Origin: Pontibacter sp. SGAir0037
GTDB lineage: Bacteria; Bacteroidota; Bacteroidia; Cytophagales; Hymenobacteraceae
Assembly: GCF_005491705.1 (NCBI RefSeq)
Contig: NZ_CP028092.1
Location: 4,898,001-4,962,000, forward strand
Direction: 5' to 3'
DNA length: 64,000 nucleotides
Shown here in pieces: positions 15,855-25,206 of the stretch (position 1 is its first letter; every line of letters begins with the position of its first letter). A program made the position numbers and the translations under genes. The notes beneath the pieces are model-generated. The model worked only from the letters and a program-made list of their open reading frames with translations. It had not been told where the DNA came from and searched no databases.

Positions 15855-16475
15855 ATGAAGATTAAATTGTTACTGACGCTTTTACTTCTGGCGAAATCCT
15901 TTTTGCTGTTCGCACAAGATGAAGCAGTTGCCCCTGATCCGCGAGCAAACGCTTTTAAGTTAAATCTACTCCCCTTGTGGGGTGGGTCTATAAATGTTAT
16001 GTACGAGCGTAAACTTAATCAGCTACATTCTGCAGGAATTACACTAACGGCTTATCCTAAAAGGTTAACACTTGCGGCAAGAGACGCATCCTCTACATAC
16101 GCAGTTACCGGTGAGTTTCGCTTTTATGCAGAAGGTGATGCATTGCATGGGTTCTATATGAACCCATACATAAAGTACCGTTTGCGCTTGCATAATGAAA
16201 AAGAAGCTGTTCCAAAAGATCCGGACACACGTATTGTATTGATCAGACTGCCAGCCAGAGAGAAAGAGGTTTGGAGTTCTTATGGTGCAGGAGTAACAGT
16301 AGGATATCAAAAAATAATGGATAATGGCTTGGCTTTAGATGTATTTGGTGGAGCTGGTTATTACCTGATTCATCGCCTGGAAAGTAACAATTCTTATACA
16401 GATAAACAGAAAAAGGAATATGCTCCTTCGTTTGGAGAACTTAGATTAGGAGCTTCTCTAGGGTATGTTTTTTAG
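15855..16475 (+). CDS. Outer-membrane beta-barrel protein (DUF3575-like)
   Basis: The protein is 206 aa with a signal peptide ending near LLFAQ (about 20). The mature chain alternates amphipathic strands: FKLNLLPLWGGSINVMYERKL, VTGEFRFYAEG, FYMNPYIKYRLR, SYGAGVTVGYQ, LALDVFGGAGYYL and LRLGASLGYVF. The C-terminal F is typical of barrel proteins inserted by BamA. The start resembles DUF3575 barrels of Bacteroidota (LNLLPL, YER). No enzymatic residues are apparent. It is a single-gene unit with a bidirectional terminator. Confidence 0.85.
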   Translation: MKIKLLLTLLLLAKSFLLFAQDEAVAPDPRANAFKLNLLPLWGGSINVMYERKLNQLHSAGITLTAYPKRLTLAARDASSTYAVTGEFRFYAEGDALHGFYMNPYIKYRLRLHNEKEAVPKDPDTRIVLIRLPAREKEVWSSYGAGVTVGYQKIMDNGLALDVFGGAGYYLIHRLESNNSYTDKQKKEYAPSFGELRLGASLGYVF

Positions 16476-16479
16476 ATAT

Positions 16480-16517
16480 AGCAAAAGCGGCAGGTTAGCT
16501 AACCTGCCGCTTTTGCT
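16480..16517. terminator. Bidirectional terminator between barrel gene and dnaE
   Basis: Arms 16480-16496 (AGCAAAAGCGGCAGGTT) and 16501-16517 are exact reverse complements with loop AGCT. It serves both convergent genes. Confidence 0.9.
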
Positions 16518-16552
16518 GTTATCAGAGCGTTGTTGCATTACACAACTATAGC

Positions 16553-19500
16553 TTATATCAACTTACACTCACCCAATCCCAAACCTTTAATTTCTGACAG
16601 AAACTGTTTTGGTTCAATGCGGTAGCGGCGGGAGTAGGTAGGCAATGCCAGTTTTTCTTCTGGTAAGTGCAAGGTGATTTCCAAGCGTTTTTGCCCCGGG
16701 CTGGTTACAATAGCGTTTTCCAATGCCTCCGCCAGATTTGGGGTAAATAGCTCCAGATTCACGTTCACCTGTACCCCCTGGGCCATCTTATCCATCACAT
16801 CGCCCAGCAACTGAATGTTGGTTGGCTTTAGCTCCCACTGATCTTCGGTGCGGTAGCGCAGCTGTACTTTGCCACGAATGAACAGGTACAAGCCTGTCTT
16901 CAGGTAAGGGGAGAACTTAACGTAATCTTCACCAAACAGCGCCATCTGCAAAGTAGAATCATAGTCCTCAATTGAGAATAACGCAAACGGATTACCGTTT
17001 TTGGCCGTTCGGATGACAACTTCCGATACCATGCCTGCCACATTAATATCACGGTTCTTGTATTCGGCAATTTTGTCTAAAGAACAGCTACAGTAGGAGT
17101 CAATTTCCAGCTTAAACTGATCGAGCGGGTGCCCTGAGATATAGAAACCTACTACCTCTTTTTCGCGTCGCAGCATTTCGGCCTGTGTCCAGGGGGCCAC
17201 TTCAGGTACTTTAGGTAACGGGGCTGCTACGGCGGCTGAACCACCAAATAACGATTGCTGCGCTGCCTGCTGTTCTGCCTGGTAGTTGTTGCCGTATCGC
17301 ACTGCCTTCTCCAGTAAGCTGATGTTTTCTCCTTCCGGAATCTCCATCAATTGCGCACGGTGGTACAGCCCCCACGAGTCGAAAGCACCGGCCAGAGCCA
17401 TACTCTCGAAAGTTTTTTTGTTAACAGCACGAAGGTTAATGCGCTTTGAAAAGTCAAAGATATCCTGATACATGCCATTCTTCTCTCTTTCGGATATAAT
17501 GGCATCTACAGCGGCTTCACCGGTACCTTTTATGGCAGCCAGGCCAAAACGAATTTGTCCCTGCTCGTTTACATTGAACTTCAGCAACGATTCATTTACG
17601 TCAGGACCTAGTACGGCCACCCCCTGCTTACGCGCTTCCTCGATAAAGAACGTCACCTTTTTAATGTCGTTCATGTTGTTGGTAAGCACCGCCGCCATAT
17701 ATTCGGCTGGGTAGTGCGCCTTTAAATAACCTGTCTGGTATGCCACCACCGAGTAGGCGGCAGAGTGGGAGCGGTTAAAGCCGTACTGGGCAAATTTCTC
17801 CATCACGTCGAACACTTCCGAGGCCTTTTTAGCGGGGATATTGTGCTTTTCGGCGGCACCAGCAATAAATTTCTCCCGCTCCTCGGCCATCTTCTTCATG
17901 TCCTTCTTACCCATGGCGCGGCGCAGCAAGTCGGCACCACCCAGTGAGTAACCGGCCAGAATCTGGGCCGTTTGCATAATCTGCTCCTGGTACACCATAA
18001 TACCGTAAGAGTATTCCAGGATCGGCTTGAGCAGTTCGTGCGGGTATTCTACTTCTTCTTTCCCGTGTTTCCGGTTAATGAAGTTCGGGATGAACTGCAT
18101 CGGGCCCGGACGGTAAAGGGCGTTCATGGCGATCAAGTCTTCAATGTTGGTAGGCTGCAGGTCCTTGAGGTACATGCGCATACCTTCCGACTCGAACTGG
18201 AATGTACCAATCGTATCCCCACGCTGGTACAACTGGTACGTTTTCTCATCATCAATCGGAATTTCATCAATGTCTATTTTAACGCCATGGTTCTTCTCGA
18301 TCAGGTCAATAGCATCTTTGATAATTGTAAGCGTCTTCAGCCCCAGGAAGTCCATCTTCAGCATGCCGGCACTCTCAATTACCTTACCATCGAACTGCGT
18401 TACCAGCAGGTCGGCGTCTTTAGAAGTGGATACAGGAATGTAATTTGTAATATCATCGGGGGCAATAATAACACCTGCTGCGTGAATACCTGTGTTCCGT
18501 ACAGAGCCCTCCAGCTTTTCAGCCAGCTTTAGAACAGAAGCCCGGTGGTCGTCGCCTTCGCGTATGGCAGCTAGCTCCAGGTTTTCCATAAAGGCTTTTG
18601 CCAGCGTAGTGCCAGGCGTATCCGGAACCATTTTTGCCAGTTCGTTGGCTTCTGCCAAAGGCAGAGAGGTAGAACGTGCCACATCTTTAATCGACGACTT
18701 AGCTGCCATGGTGCCGAAAGTGATAATCTGTGCCACCTGCGTTTTCCCGTACTTATCCACCACGTAGTCGATCACACGCTGGCGGTTCACGTCGTCGAAG
18801 TCGATATCAATATCGGGCATAGACACACGCTCCGGGTTCAGGAAACGCTCGAACAGCAGGCTGTATTTAATGGGGTCGATGTTGGTAATACCGATACAGT
18901 AAGCCACAGCCGAACCTGCCGCTGATCCACGGCCAGGACCCACACCCACGCCCATGTCGCGTCCACGGTTAATAAAGTCCTGTACAATCAGGAAGTAACC
19001 GGCAAAGCCCATTGTCTGGATAATGCGCAGTTCGTAGTCAAGGCGTTCTTCTACTTCAGGCGTAATATCAATGTATCGTTTCTTTGCTCCTTCATAAGTC
19101 AGGTGGCGTAGGAAAGCATCGGCATCGGCATGCTCTGGCGGAATCGGAAAATTGGGCAGCAGGATATCGCGCTTCAGCTTAGGAGGCGTGATTTTGTCTA
19201 CAATTTCGTTGGTATTGTCTACAGCTTCAGGCACATCTTTGAACAATTCGTTCATTTCAGCCTGCGATTTAAAGTAAAACTGGTCGTTTGGGAAGCCAAA
19301 GCGCGTTTTAGGTCCGGCTTCGTCTATGCGTTGCAGCATCTGGCGTATGCCCGGGCTGTTGCCGTACTTCTGACGCACATTCTCCACCGTATCATAAATT
19401 ACTTTCTGGTCGTCTGACAGGAAGCGGTAATAGCGTGTCTGGAAGTCACCGACCGGTGTGCTTTGGTCTTCGCCGGTATTTACACAAAGTAAAATATCGT

Positions 19501-20176
19501 GTGCATTCCAGTCATCCTGGTCTACGTAATGGGAGTCGTTGGTGCAGATAACCTTTACATTGTACTTCTTCGCCCACTTCAGCAGTACCTGGTTTACATC
19601 TTCCTGGCTTTTGCCTGTACCGTCTATGTTCATGAGGCCGTGGCGCTGCAGTTCTATATAGTAATCTTCGCCAAAGAGATCAAGCCACCACTTAAAAATC
19701 TCCTCTGCCTCTTCTTCTGATTTCCATAGAATGGCCTGCGGTACTTCAGCACCAATGCAGCAACTGGTCGCAATAAGGCCCTTGTGGTACTTAAGCAGTA
19801 ACTCTCTGTCAATACGAGGCCACTTGCTGTACATCCCCTCAATATAAGAGTAGGAGCAAAGCTTGGCCAGGTTCTGGTAACCTTCCTGGTCTTTGGCCAG
19901 CAGCAGCTGGTGGTGGCGCACGTCTTTCAGTTCTTTGCTGAAGTTCTTTTGGTGGCGGTCCTGCACCAGGTAAAACTCGCAGCCTACAATTGGCTTCACG
20001 TTATATTTGTTTGCCTCAGCCACAAAGTTAAAGGCAGCAAACATATTGCCGTGGTCGGTCATGGCTACGGCAGGCATGCCATCGGCCTGCGCCTTCTTCA
20101 TGAGTGCGCTGATGCTGGCCTGCCCATCGAGCAGGGAATACTGCGTATGCGTATGTAAATGCGAAAAAACTGGCAA
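16553..20176 (-). CDS. dnaE: DNA polymerase III alpha subunit
   Basis: The protein is 1207 aa, full length. It begins with a PHP domain (HLHTHTQYSLLDG at about 6-18), then the PolC-type palm with GVGPGRGSAAGSAV and the catalytic PDIDIDF (about residue 454), the tau/beta-binding helical region, and a C-terminal OB fold (INVAGMVSEVV, about 1030-1110). It is the replicative polymerase subunit. The start is TTG at 20176; an in-frame TAG lies three codons upstream and the PHP motif sits at the usual distance, so this start is well supported. It is monocistronic, sharing a bidirectional terminator with the barrel gene. Confidence 0.97.
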   Translation of the reverse strand: MPVFSHLHTHTQYSLLDGQASISALMKKAQADGMPAVAMTDHGNMFAAFNFVAEANKYNVKPIVGCEFYLVQDRHQKNFSKELKDVRHHQLLLAKDQEGYQNLAKLCSYSYIEGMYSKWPRIDRELLLKYHKGLIATSCCIGAEVPQAILWKSEEEAEEIFKWWLDLFGEDYYIELQRHGLMNIDGTGKSQEDVNQVLLKWAKKYNVKVICTNDSHYVDQDDWNAHDILLCVNTGEDQSTPVGDFQTRYYRFLSDDQKVIYDTVENVRQKYGNSPGIRQMLQRIDEAGPKTRFGFPNDQFYFKSQAEMNELFKDVPEAVDNTNEIVDKITPPKLKRDILLPNFPIPPEHADADAFLRHLTYEGAKKRYIDITPEVEERLDYELRIIQTMGFAGYFLIVQDFINRGRDMGVGVGPGRGSAAGSAVAYCIGITNIDPIKYSLLFERFLNPERVSMPDIDIDFDDVNRQRVIDYVVDKYGKTQVAQIITFGTMAAKSSIKDVARSTSLPLAEANELAKMVPDTPGTTLAKAFMENLELAAIREGDDHRASVLKLAEKLEGSVRNTGIHAAGVIIAPDDITNYIPVSTSKDADLLVTQFDGKVIESAGMLKMDFLGLKTLTIIKDAIDLIEKNHGVKIDIDEIPIDDEKTYQLYQRGDTIGTFQFESEGMRMYLKDLQPTNIEDLIAMNALYRPGPMQFIPNFINRKHGKEEVEYPHELLKPILEYSYGIMVYQEQIMQTAQILAGYSLGGADLLRRAMGKKDMKKMAEEREKFIAGAAEKHNIPAKKASEVFDVMEKFAQYGFNRSHSAAYSVVAYQTGYLKAHYPAEYMAAVLTNNMNDIKKVTFFIEEARKQGVAVLGPDVNESLLKFNVNEQGQIRFGLAAIKGTGEAAVDAIISEREKNGMYQDIFDFSKRINLRAVNKKTFESMALAGAFDSWGLYHRAQLMEIPEGENISLLEKAVRYGNNYQAEQQAAQQSLFGGSAAVAAPLPKVPEVAPWTQAEMLRREKEVVGFYISGHPLDQFKLEIDSYCSCSLDKIAEYKNRDINVAGMVSEVVIRTAKNGNPFALFSIEDYDSTLQMALFGEDYVKFSPYLKTGLYLFIRGKVQLRYRTEDQWELKPTNIQLLGDVMDKMAQGVQVNVNLELFTPNLAEALENAIVTSPGQKRLEITLHLPEEKLALPTYSRRYRIEPKQFLSEIKGLGLGECKLI

Positions 20177-20185
20177 AGCGTCCTA

Positions 20186-20216
20186 AGAATTAAAAATTAG
20201 AAATTATGAATTAAAA
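20186..20216. repeat. AT-rich intergenic repeat, copy A
   Basis: The core AATTAAAAATTAGAAATTAT recurs in inverted orientation at about 35394-35422 (TTATTTCTAATTCATAATTT), allowing small changes. It is a short dispersed element of unknown role near dnaE's start. Confidence 0.5.
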
Positions 20217-20429
20217 GTGACTGCTGTATTAGCTGAATACTATACTTAAAAGTCATTTTCGGGATGTTAAAATTACGAAAAAGGGGTGGATATGTAAAGG
20301 TTTTATCGCCTGCGTTACTACCTTTAGAACATCTGTTTGAGGAAAGGCGTTCTAAACGAGCTGGATAAGATTTACTGTCAAATTCGCGATATTGCCAGTT
20401 CCTACTATTAAAAAAAGTACCAGCCGTAC

Positions 20430-21011
20430 ATGAACCTGATCATTGTGACATTTCCTGCTCCTTTTCCTGAAGAACATAAGTATATAAATCTTCTTCTTGA
20501 GCGGGGCCTGGAGAGGCTGCACCTCCGTAAGCCAGGTTTTACTCTTCAGGAGATGCACAGTTTTATACAGCAGATTCCTGCTGAGTACCACTCCCGGCTG
20601 ATGCTGCACAGTTACCATGAACTGGCTCAGGAGTTTGAGGTTAAAGGTTTACATTTCCCGGAAGCACTACGTGTAAGAGTGGCTACAACTCCAAAAGGAA
20701 GCCTACTCTTCTCTACTTCTTTTCATCATTTACAAGATATAAAACAACCTCAGCCGCTTTTCGATTACGCTTTTCTGAGCCCTGTTTTCAACAGTATTTC
20801 CAAAGAAGGATACAAGGCTGCTTTTGCACCTGCCGAGTTAGCGCTAGCCGTACGGCAGTCCAACTTGCCTGTCGTAGCTTTAGGAGGCATAGATGCAAGT
20901 AATCTGGCAAAGGTGCAGGAACTAGGTTTTGCTGGTGCTGCAGTTTTAGGTGCTGTATGGCAGGCGGAAGATCCCTTAAAAGCCTTTAGTGAGTTGCAGA
21001 AGCTTGTATGA
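20430..21011 (+). CDS. TenI/ThiE-like thiamine-phosphate-synthase family protein
   Basis: The protein is 193 aa, a TIM-barrel protein of the ThiE/TenI family: LHLRKPG (about 31-37), VKGLHFPE, FLSPVFNSISKEGYK (about 114-128) and VVALGGIDASN with the phosphate-binding glycines. Compared with the true ThiE at 25977, the substrate loops differ: the HMP-PP/THZ-P contacts QLRVKN and DGVHLGKTD are changed, and SISKEG matches TenI better. TenI in Bacillus is a thiazole tautomerase. It lies outside the thi operon, on the opposite strand, with no riboswitch. It is probably a thiazole-processing paralogue, though a minor thiamine-phosphate synthase is possible. Confidence 0.8.
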   Translation: MNLIIVTFPAPFPEEHKYINLLLERGLERLHLRKPGFTLQEMHSFIQQIPAEYHSRLMLHSYHELAQEFEVKGLHFPEALRVRVATTPKGSLLFSTSFHHLQDIKQPQPLFDYAFLSPVFNSISKEGYKAAFAPAELALAVRQSNLPVVALGGIDASNLAKVQELGFAGAAVLGAVWQAEDPLKAFSELQKLV

Positions 21012-21285
21012 GCTATAAAGTGGAAAATAATTAACTATTATTACTGAAGCAGACAACCGTTTTAGCTATTGCTGCATCTGTTAACCAGATCATGAAGTTA
21101 CTACCTCTTTATTAGCAAGTGTAGCTCATCCGTATTACTATAAGTTAAGTTTCGTAATGGCAGATTTTCTATAGCCCTTGATACATGAAATTGACTTTGG
21201 GTGAGTATGCGGCTAAAATCATGGGAGTACTTTTTAACGGTACTGGTATAGACTCTGTATGCTTTAATGTGAACCTTGCATAGCT

Positions 21286-22233
21286 ATGAAAAATTTATTC
21301 CCACTTTTTATTCTATTTATCTTTTCCCACAATGTTCATGCTCAGTATAGAAAGGAATTATCTCCTAAAGTCTCTCTTATCATAAGCAGCAACATCGAAA
21401 CCTATTTTTTTGTTGAAAAGTTAGCGGTGGAACGGATTGGAAATTATGTTTTTAATATTAAAGGCCAAGATTACTCCCATCAGCCTGTTGTTCACTTTGC
21501 GTTTAACCATTTTAAGGATTATCAGAACGATCCCCTGATAATAAGATCAGCTGAGCTACTGCAGGCGCTAAGAGACTCTTTACACGATAATGGCCCGATC
21601 ATGGATTACTTATTAAATCAAAAAGAATTTCCTGCGTCTGGTCCACGTTTCCCAGGTGCTGAAATTGATGTGGCTACTCCTTCTGTAAGGCCTTTGTTAG
21701 CAGAGCTTACAGAAAATTTAAGAAAATTTTACATACAGGCTAATGTTGGTAAGTTTCTAAAAAAGAATGTTTCATTTTACAATGGCGTACTTCAGGAAGC
21801 CCAAAAAGATATTCGTATCGATGCTTTTCCTTATATGGAGAAGTGGTACGGAAGAGAATTTCCGCACTATATGCTGTATTTAGCTCCCGCTATGCCCATT
21901 ACTACTGGAGATGATAACTACAGGGGATATGGGCCATCTATTGCGTCGGCAGAGGGTAAAATACCAGCTATGGTCATTAGTTCAAGTAAAATGTTGCCTC
22001 TGCAAACAAACTTGTCAGCTTATAAAAAATTTGGGTTTGACAATCCAGACGTTACACGCTTTCTCTCCAGTCATGAAATCGGGCACACTTTTGTTAATCC
22101 ATTAGTTGAAAAATATGCTTCTAAAATTAAAGCGGACTTAATTTTATTTACGCCGGAATTACAAGAGATATTAAGCCCTCATTACATTACTGATTGGTAT
22201 GTATGTGTTATTGAGCACTTGAAGGCTAGGTGA
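21286..22233 (+). CDS. DUF4932-like putative metallopeptidase, N-terminal part (frameshifted)
   Basis: The frame is 315 aa with a signal peptide ending near VHAQ (about 20). FLSSHEIGHTFVNP carries an HExxH zinc-peptidase motif (H263, E264, H267). Pattern and order suggest the DUF4932 family. The frame ends at TGA 22231-22233, but homologous-looking sequence continues in another frame from 22223 (see next feature). Removing one A at 22222-22223 would give EHL-RLGEIRIAVSMEDDK, a 397-aa protein. So this is either a real one-base insertion, programmed shifting, or a sequencing error. The HExxH site lies before the break; the C-terminal part of the domain would be lost. No clear operon partner. 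Confidence 0.8.
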   Translation: MKNLFPLFILFIFSHNVHAQYRKELSPKVSLIISSNIETYFFVEKLAVERIGNYVFNIKGQDYSHQPVVHFAFNHFKDYQNDPLIIRSAELLQALRDSLHDNGPIMDYLLNQKEFPASGPRFPGAEIDVATPSVRPLLAELTENLRKFYIQANVGKFLKKNVSFYNGVLQEAQKDIRIDAFPYMEKWYGREFPHYMLYLAPAMPITTGDDNYRGYGPSIASAEGKIPAMVISSSKMLPLQTNLSAYKKFGFDNPDVTRFLSSHEIGHTFVNPLVEKYASKIKADLILFTPELQEILSPHYITDWYVCVIEHLKAR

Positions 22234-22480
22234 AATTCGTATAGCTGTATCTATGGAAGATGATAAAGAAGCAGAACGTTTAAGAAGACTGCATATTTAT
22301 GACTATAAATGTGTCTTAATTCCTTTGCTGGAAAGTAAAATAAAGGAATATGAGCAGAACAGAAAGGAATACCCAGATTTTGAAAGTTATGTGCCAGAGC
22401 TTGTAGCGTACTTACATTCGTTGTCACCGCAGACTATAAACGCTCAAATTAGAGTGCATAGGAACTATGGTCAAAAGTAG
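22223..22480 (+). pseudogene. C-terminal continuation of the metallopeptidase-like gene in a shifted frame
   Basis: Reading from 22223 gives RLGEIRIAVS followed, from the ATG at 22253, by a 75-residue helical, charged tail (MEDDKEAERLRRLHIYDYK...). It overlaps the end of the upstream frame and has no start signal of its own. This makes it much more likely to be the severed end of that gene than a separate gene. Confidence 0.75.
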
Positions 22481-22556
22481 TATTAATTGCTGCTTCTTGA
22501 AAAAAAGTATTATTGTTAATGATATAGATATCTTAACCTACTTTAGGAGGCATTAG

Positions 22557-23645
22557 TTAATACGGATACCCATCAATGCCGCCGGTCAGGTTGTAGAAAG
22601 TAGTGCCAGGGAAGTGCTGTTGGAGTAGCTGGATAGCCTGGCGGCTGCGGCTGCCTGTTTTACAATGCACCACTATCGTTTTTTGAGGTTCTATTTGGCT
22701 GAAGTGCTGCTCCAGTTCTGATAGTGGCAGCAGTACTCCCTCTATATTATACTGCTCGTACTCATGCGGCTCCCGCACATCAAGCAGTTGGAAATCAATT
22801 TCCTCATCCAGCATATCTTTCAGTTCATCAGCGGAGATTTCGTTTATTTCGGCAGCAGGTGTGGTTGTAGCAGGAGAGCAGAAGGCTTCATAATCTGACA
22901 GGAGTTGCCTTACCTCGGCCTGATCTGTTCGACGGAAATTAAAAGCGCTTGTTTCCATGGTTAAGGCATTGAGCATGAATAGGCGCCCTGATAGTTTCGT
23001 GCCTATTTGGCATATAATTTTGATAGCCTCGTTTGCCTGAATGGTGCCAATTATACCTGGTAATACACCCAAAACACCTATCTCGGCACAATTAGGTACT
23101 TCATCTTTGCCAGGAGGCTCCGGGAAGAGACAGCGGTAAGAGGGACCGTTCAGGTAATGGAATACCGTTACCTGTCCTTCAAATTTAAAAATTGAGCCAA
23201 ACACCAGCGGCTTCTGCAATAGAGCACAGGCATCGTTCACCAGGTAGCGTGTCGGGAAGTTGTCGGAGCCATCTACCACCAGATCATACGCCTGCACTAG
23301 CTCCAGCGCATTCTGCACAGTTATACCCTGCCCGTGCACTACAAACTGCACAAAAGGGTTTTGTAGTTTTAGCTTACGTGCTGCTACCTCTGCTTTAGGC
23401 TGCCCAACTTCTTCTGCTGTAAACAGAACCTGGCGGTGCAGGTTGCTCTCCGATACTACATCATAATCGGCTATACCTATGGTGCCCACACCCGCAGCTG
23501 CTAAATACTGTAGAATAGGGCAACCTAATCCTCCTGCTCCAATTACCAATACCCGCGCCTCTTTCAGCTTCTGCTGTCCGGCAGGGCCGATTTCAGGTAG
23601 TATAATCTGGCGATTGTAACGGTTATATTCGGCAGGAGAAAACAT
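22557..23645 (-). CDS. thiF: ThiF/MoeB-type adenylyltransferase with a rhodanese domain
   Basis: The protein is 362 aa. Residues 1-245 form the E1-like ATP-binding domain: RYNRQIILPEIG, VIGAGGLGCP (about 34-43), ESNLHRQ, and DGSDNFPTRYLVND. Residues 270-362 are a rhodanese domain with VREPHEY and the active-site loop CKTGSRS. ThiF adenylates the C-terminal glycine of ThiS so that sulfur can be added; the rhodanese domain probably delivers the persulfide sulfur. It is the last gene of the thi cluster, 286 bp after thiH. A MoeB-like role in molybdopterin synthesis is possible, but the context argues for thiamine. Confidence 0.9.
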   Translation of the reverse strand: MFSPAEYNRYNRQIILPEIGPAGQQKLKEARVLVIGAGGLGCPILQYLAAAGVGTIGIADYDVVSESNLHRQVLFTAEEVGQPKAEVAARKLKLQNPFVQFVVHGQGITVQNALELVQAYDLVVDGSDNFPTRYLVNDACALLQKPLVFGSIFKFEGQVTVFHYLNGPSYRCLFPEPPGKDEVPNCAEIGVLGVLPGIIGTIQANEAIKIICQIGTKLSGRLFMLNALTMETSAFNFRRTDQAEVRQLLSDYEAFCSPATTTPAAEINEISADELKDMLDEEIDFQLLDVREPHEYEQYNIEGVLLPLSELEQHFSQIEPQKTIVVHCKTGSRSRQAIQLLQQHFPGTTFYNLTGGIDGYPY

Positions 23646-23931
23646 TTCTTAGGAAGTTAAGAGGTAAAAAGTTAGATAGTTTAAGAGTTAGAAAGTTATT
23701 TGTGAGTTGAGGGTTGAAAGTTATGAGTTTTGTAGGATTTAAAACAGGAGTTATTTTTTAAGGCTCCTGACCTGTTCTTCTGTAAAGTTATAAATCATTT
23801 AAATAATGAGCTGTTACTAATGAGCTAAAGAAAAAAGTTAATAAGAAAGTAAGGTTGAATTTCCCGTCACACATCCCCAAATTTCCAATTCTATTCCTCC
23901 CTAACTCTTCCCTCCATACCTCGCTAACTTT
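23646..23931. repeat. AG/T-rich degenerate repeats between thiH and thiF
   Basis: Several short units resembling GAGTTAGAAAGTTA occur in direct (about 23655-23730) and inverted (about 23895-23937, CTAACTTTCTAACTT) orientation. Similar units appear at 25045-25090. No gene is present; the two arms could form a long imperfect hairpin in the thi mRNA. Confidence 0.5.
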
Positions 23932-25041
23932 CTAACTTAAAACGCTGTCCCAGTCTTTCCAGACAGCTTCGTAGCCCTGGCTGCGGATCATGCGGATGAT
24001 TTCAGCGGGTGTGCGTTCGTCGCTGATTTCGAACTGCTCCAGCGCTTTTTCCTGCGAGGCGTAACCGCCTGGGTCTGTTTTAGAACCGGCGCTGATGGAG
24101 GTAATGCCCAGCTTAACTACGTTGTTGCGGAATGTCTGGCTTTCGCGGGTAGACATTGATAGCTCCACTTCTTCGTTAAATATACGATACGCGCAGATTA
24201 GCTGTACAAGCTCCCGGTCGTTCATTTCTACTTTAGGCGGCAATCCGCCGGAGAAAGGGCGTAGCCTTGGGAAGGAAATAGAATACTTCGTTTGCCAGTA
24301 TTTCTTCTCCAGGTAGCTCAGGTGTAGTGCTGTAAAGAAGCTATCGGTGCGCCAGTCTTCCAGGCCAATCAGTACGCCCAGTCCAATTTTATGTATACCT
24401 GCCTGGCCAAGGCGGTCAGGAGTTTCGATGCGGTACTGGAAGTTCGACTTTTTGCCTTTCGGATGGTGCTTTTTATAGTCTTCCTGGTGATAGGTTTCCT
24501 GGTAAACCAGCACGGTATTCAGCCCCAGTGGCACCAGCTCTTCATAGTCGTGCTGGTCGAGTGGCTGTACTTCCATAGAAATATGCGAGAAGTATGGCCT
24601 GATCAGTTGTAGCACATTCTTGAAGTAAGGCACTCCTACAGTTTTGTTGGCCTCACCTGTTACCAGCAGCACATGATCGTAACCATAGCCTTTAATTACT
24701 TCCACCTCTTTCAGAATCTGCTCATGGGTGAGGGTGGTGCGGGGTATAGGGTTATCGAGGCTGAAACCGCAGTAGGTGCAGATGTTCTGGCATTCATTCG
24801 AAAGGTAGAGCGGAATGTACAGTTGCAGCGTTTTTCCAAATCGCTTCTGTGTAAGCTGCTGACTTAGCTGTGCCATCTGCTCCAGGTAAGGCATGGCAGC
24901 AGGAGAGATAAGTGCTTTAAAATCCTCAAGATCGCGCACAGGTTTCACCAGCGCCTGTTCTACATCAGCACCTGTTTTAGCATAGATGCCTTGCTTCACC
25001 TCATCCCAGCTATACTGTTCAAATACTTCGTTAAAGCCCAC
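23932..25041 (-). CDS. thiH: 2-iminoacetate synthase
   Basis: The protein is 369 aa from a GTG start at 25041. It is a radical-SAM enzyme: the cluster motif CQNICTYCGF gives C84, C88 and C91. A GEANKT segment and the C-terminal THxS-type region (GSKTDPGGY) fit ThiH. It cleaves tyrosine to 2-iminoacetate for the thiazole ring, with p-cresol as by-product. The choice of ThiH rather than ThiO is common in Bacteroidota. It lies 165 bp after thiG in the same direction. Confidence 0.95.
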   Translation of the reverse strand: MGFNEVFEQYSWDEVKQGIYAKTGADVEQALVKPVRDLEDFKALISPAAMPYLEQMAQLSQQLTQKRFGKTLQLYIPLYLSNECQNICTYCGFSLDNPIPRTTLTHEQILKEVEVIKGYGYDHVLLVTGEANKTVGVPYFKNVLQLIRPYFSHISMEVQPLDQHDYEELVPLGLNTVLVYQETYHQEDYKKHHPKGKKSNFQYRIETPDRLGQAGIHKIGLGVLIGLEDWRTDSFFTALHLSYLEKKYWQTKYSISFPRLRPFSGGLPPKVEMNDRELVQLICAYRIFNEEVELSMSTRESQTFRNNVVKLGITSISAGSKTDPGGYASQEKALEQFEISDERTPAEIIRMIRSQGYEAVWKDWDSVLS

Positions 25042-25206
25042 TTTATTAGTTAAGGTTAAAAGTTTAGAATTATGAGTTGAGCGGATCAGAAATTAAGTTG
25101 CATGAGCCATGCCGCCTTTGCTGGCGCGAGACGGTATGGGTTTCAGCGAATACTTTCCCCACCGCGTGCAGGTATAAAAGTCTTACGTCCTTTGTCCTTT
25201 ATTAAA

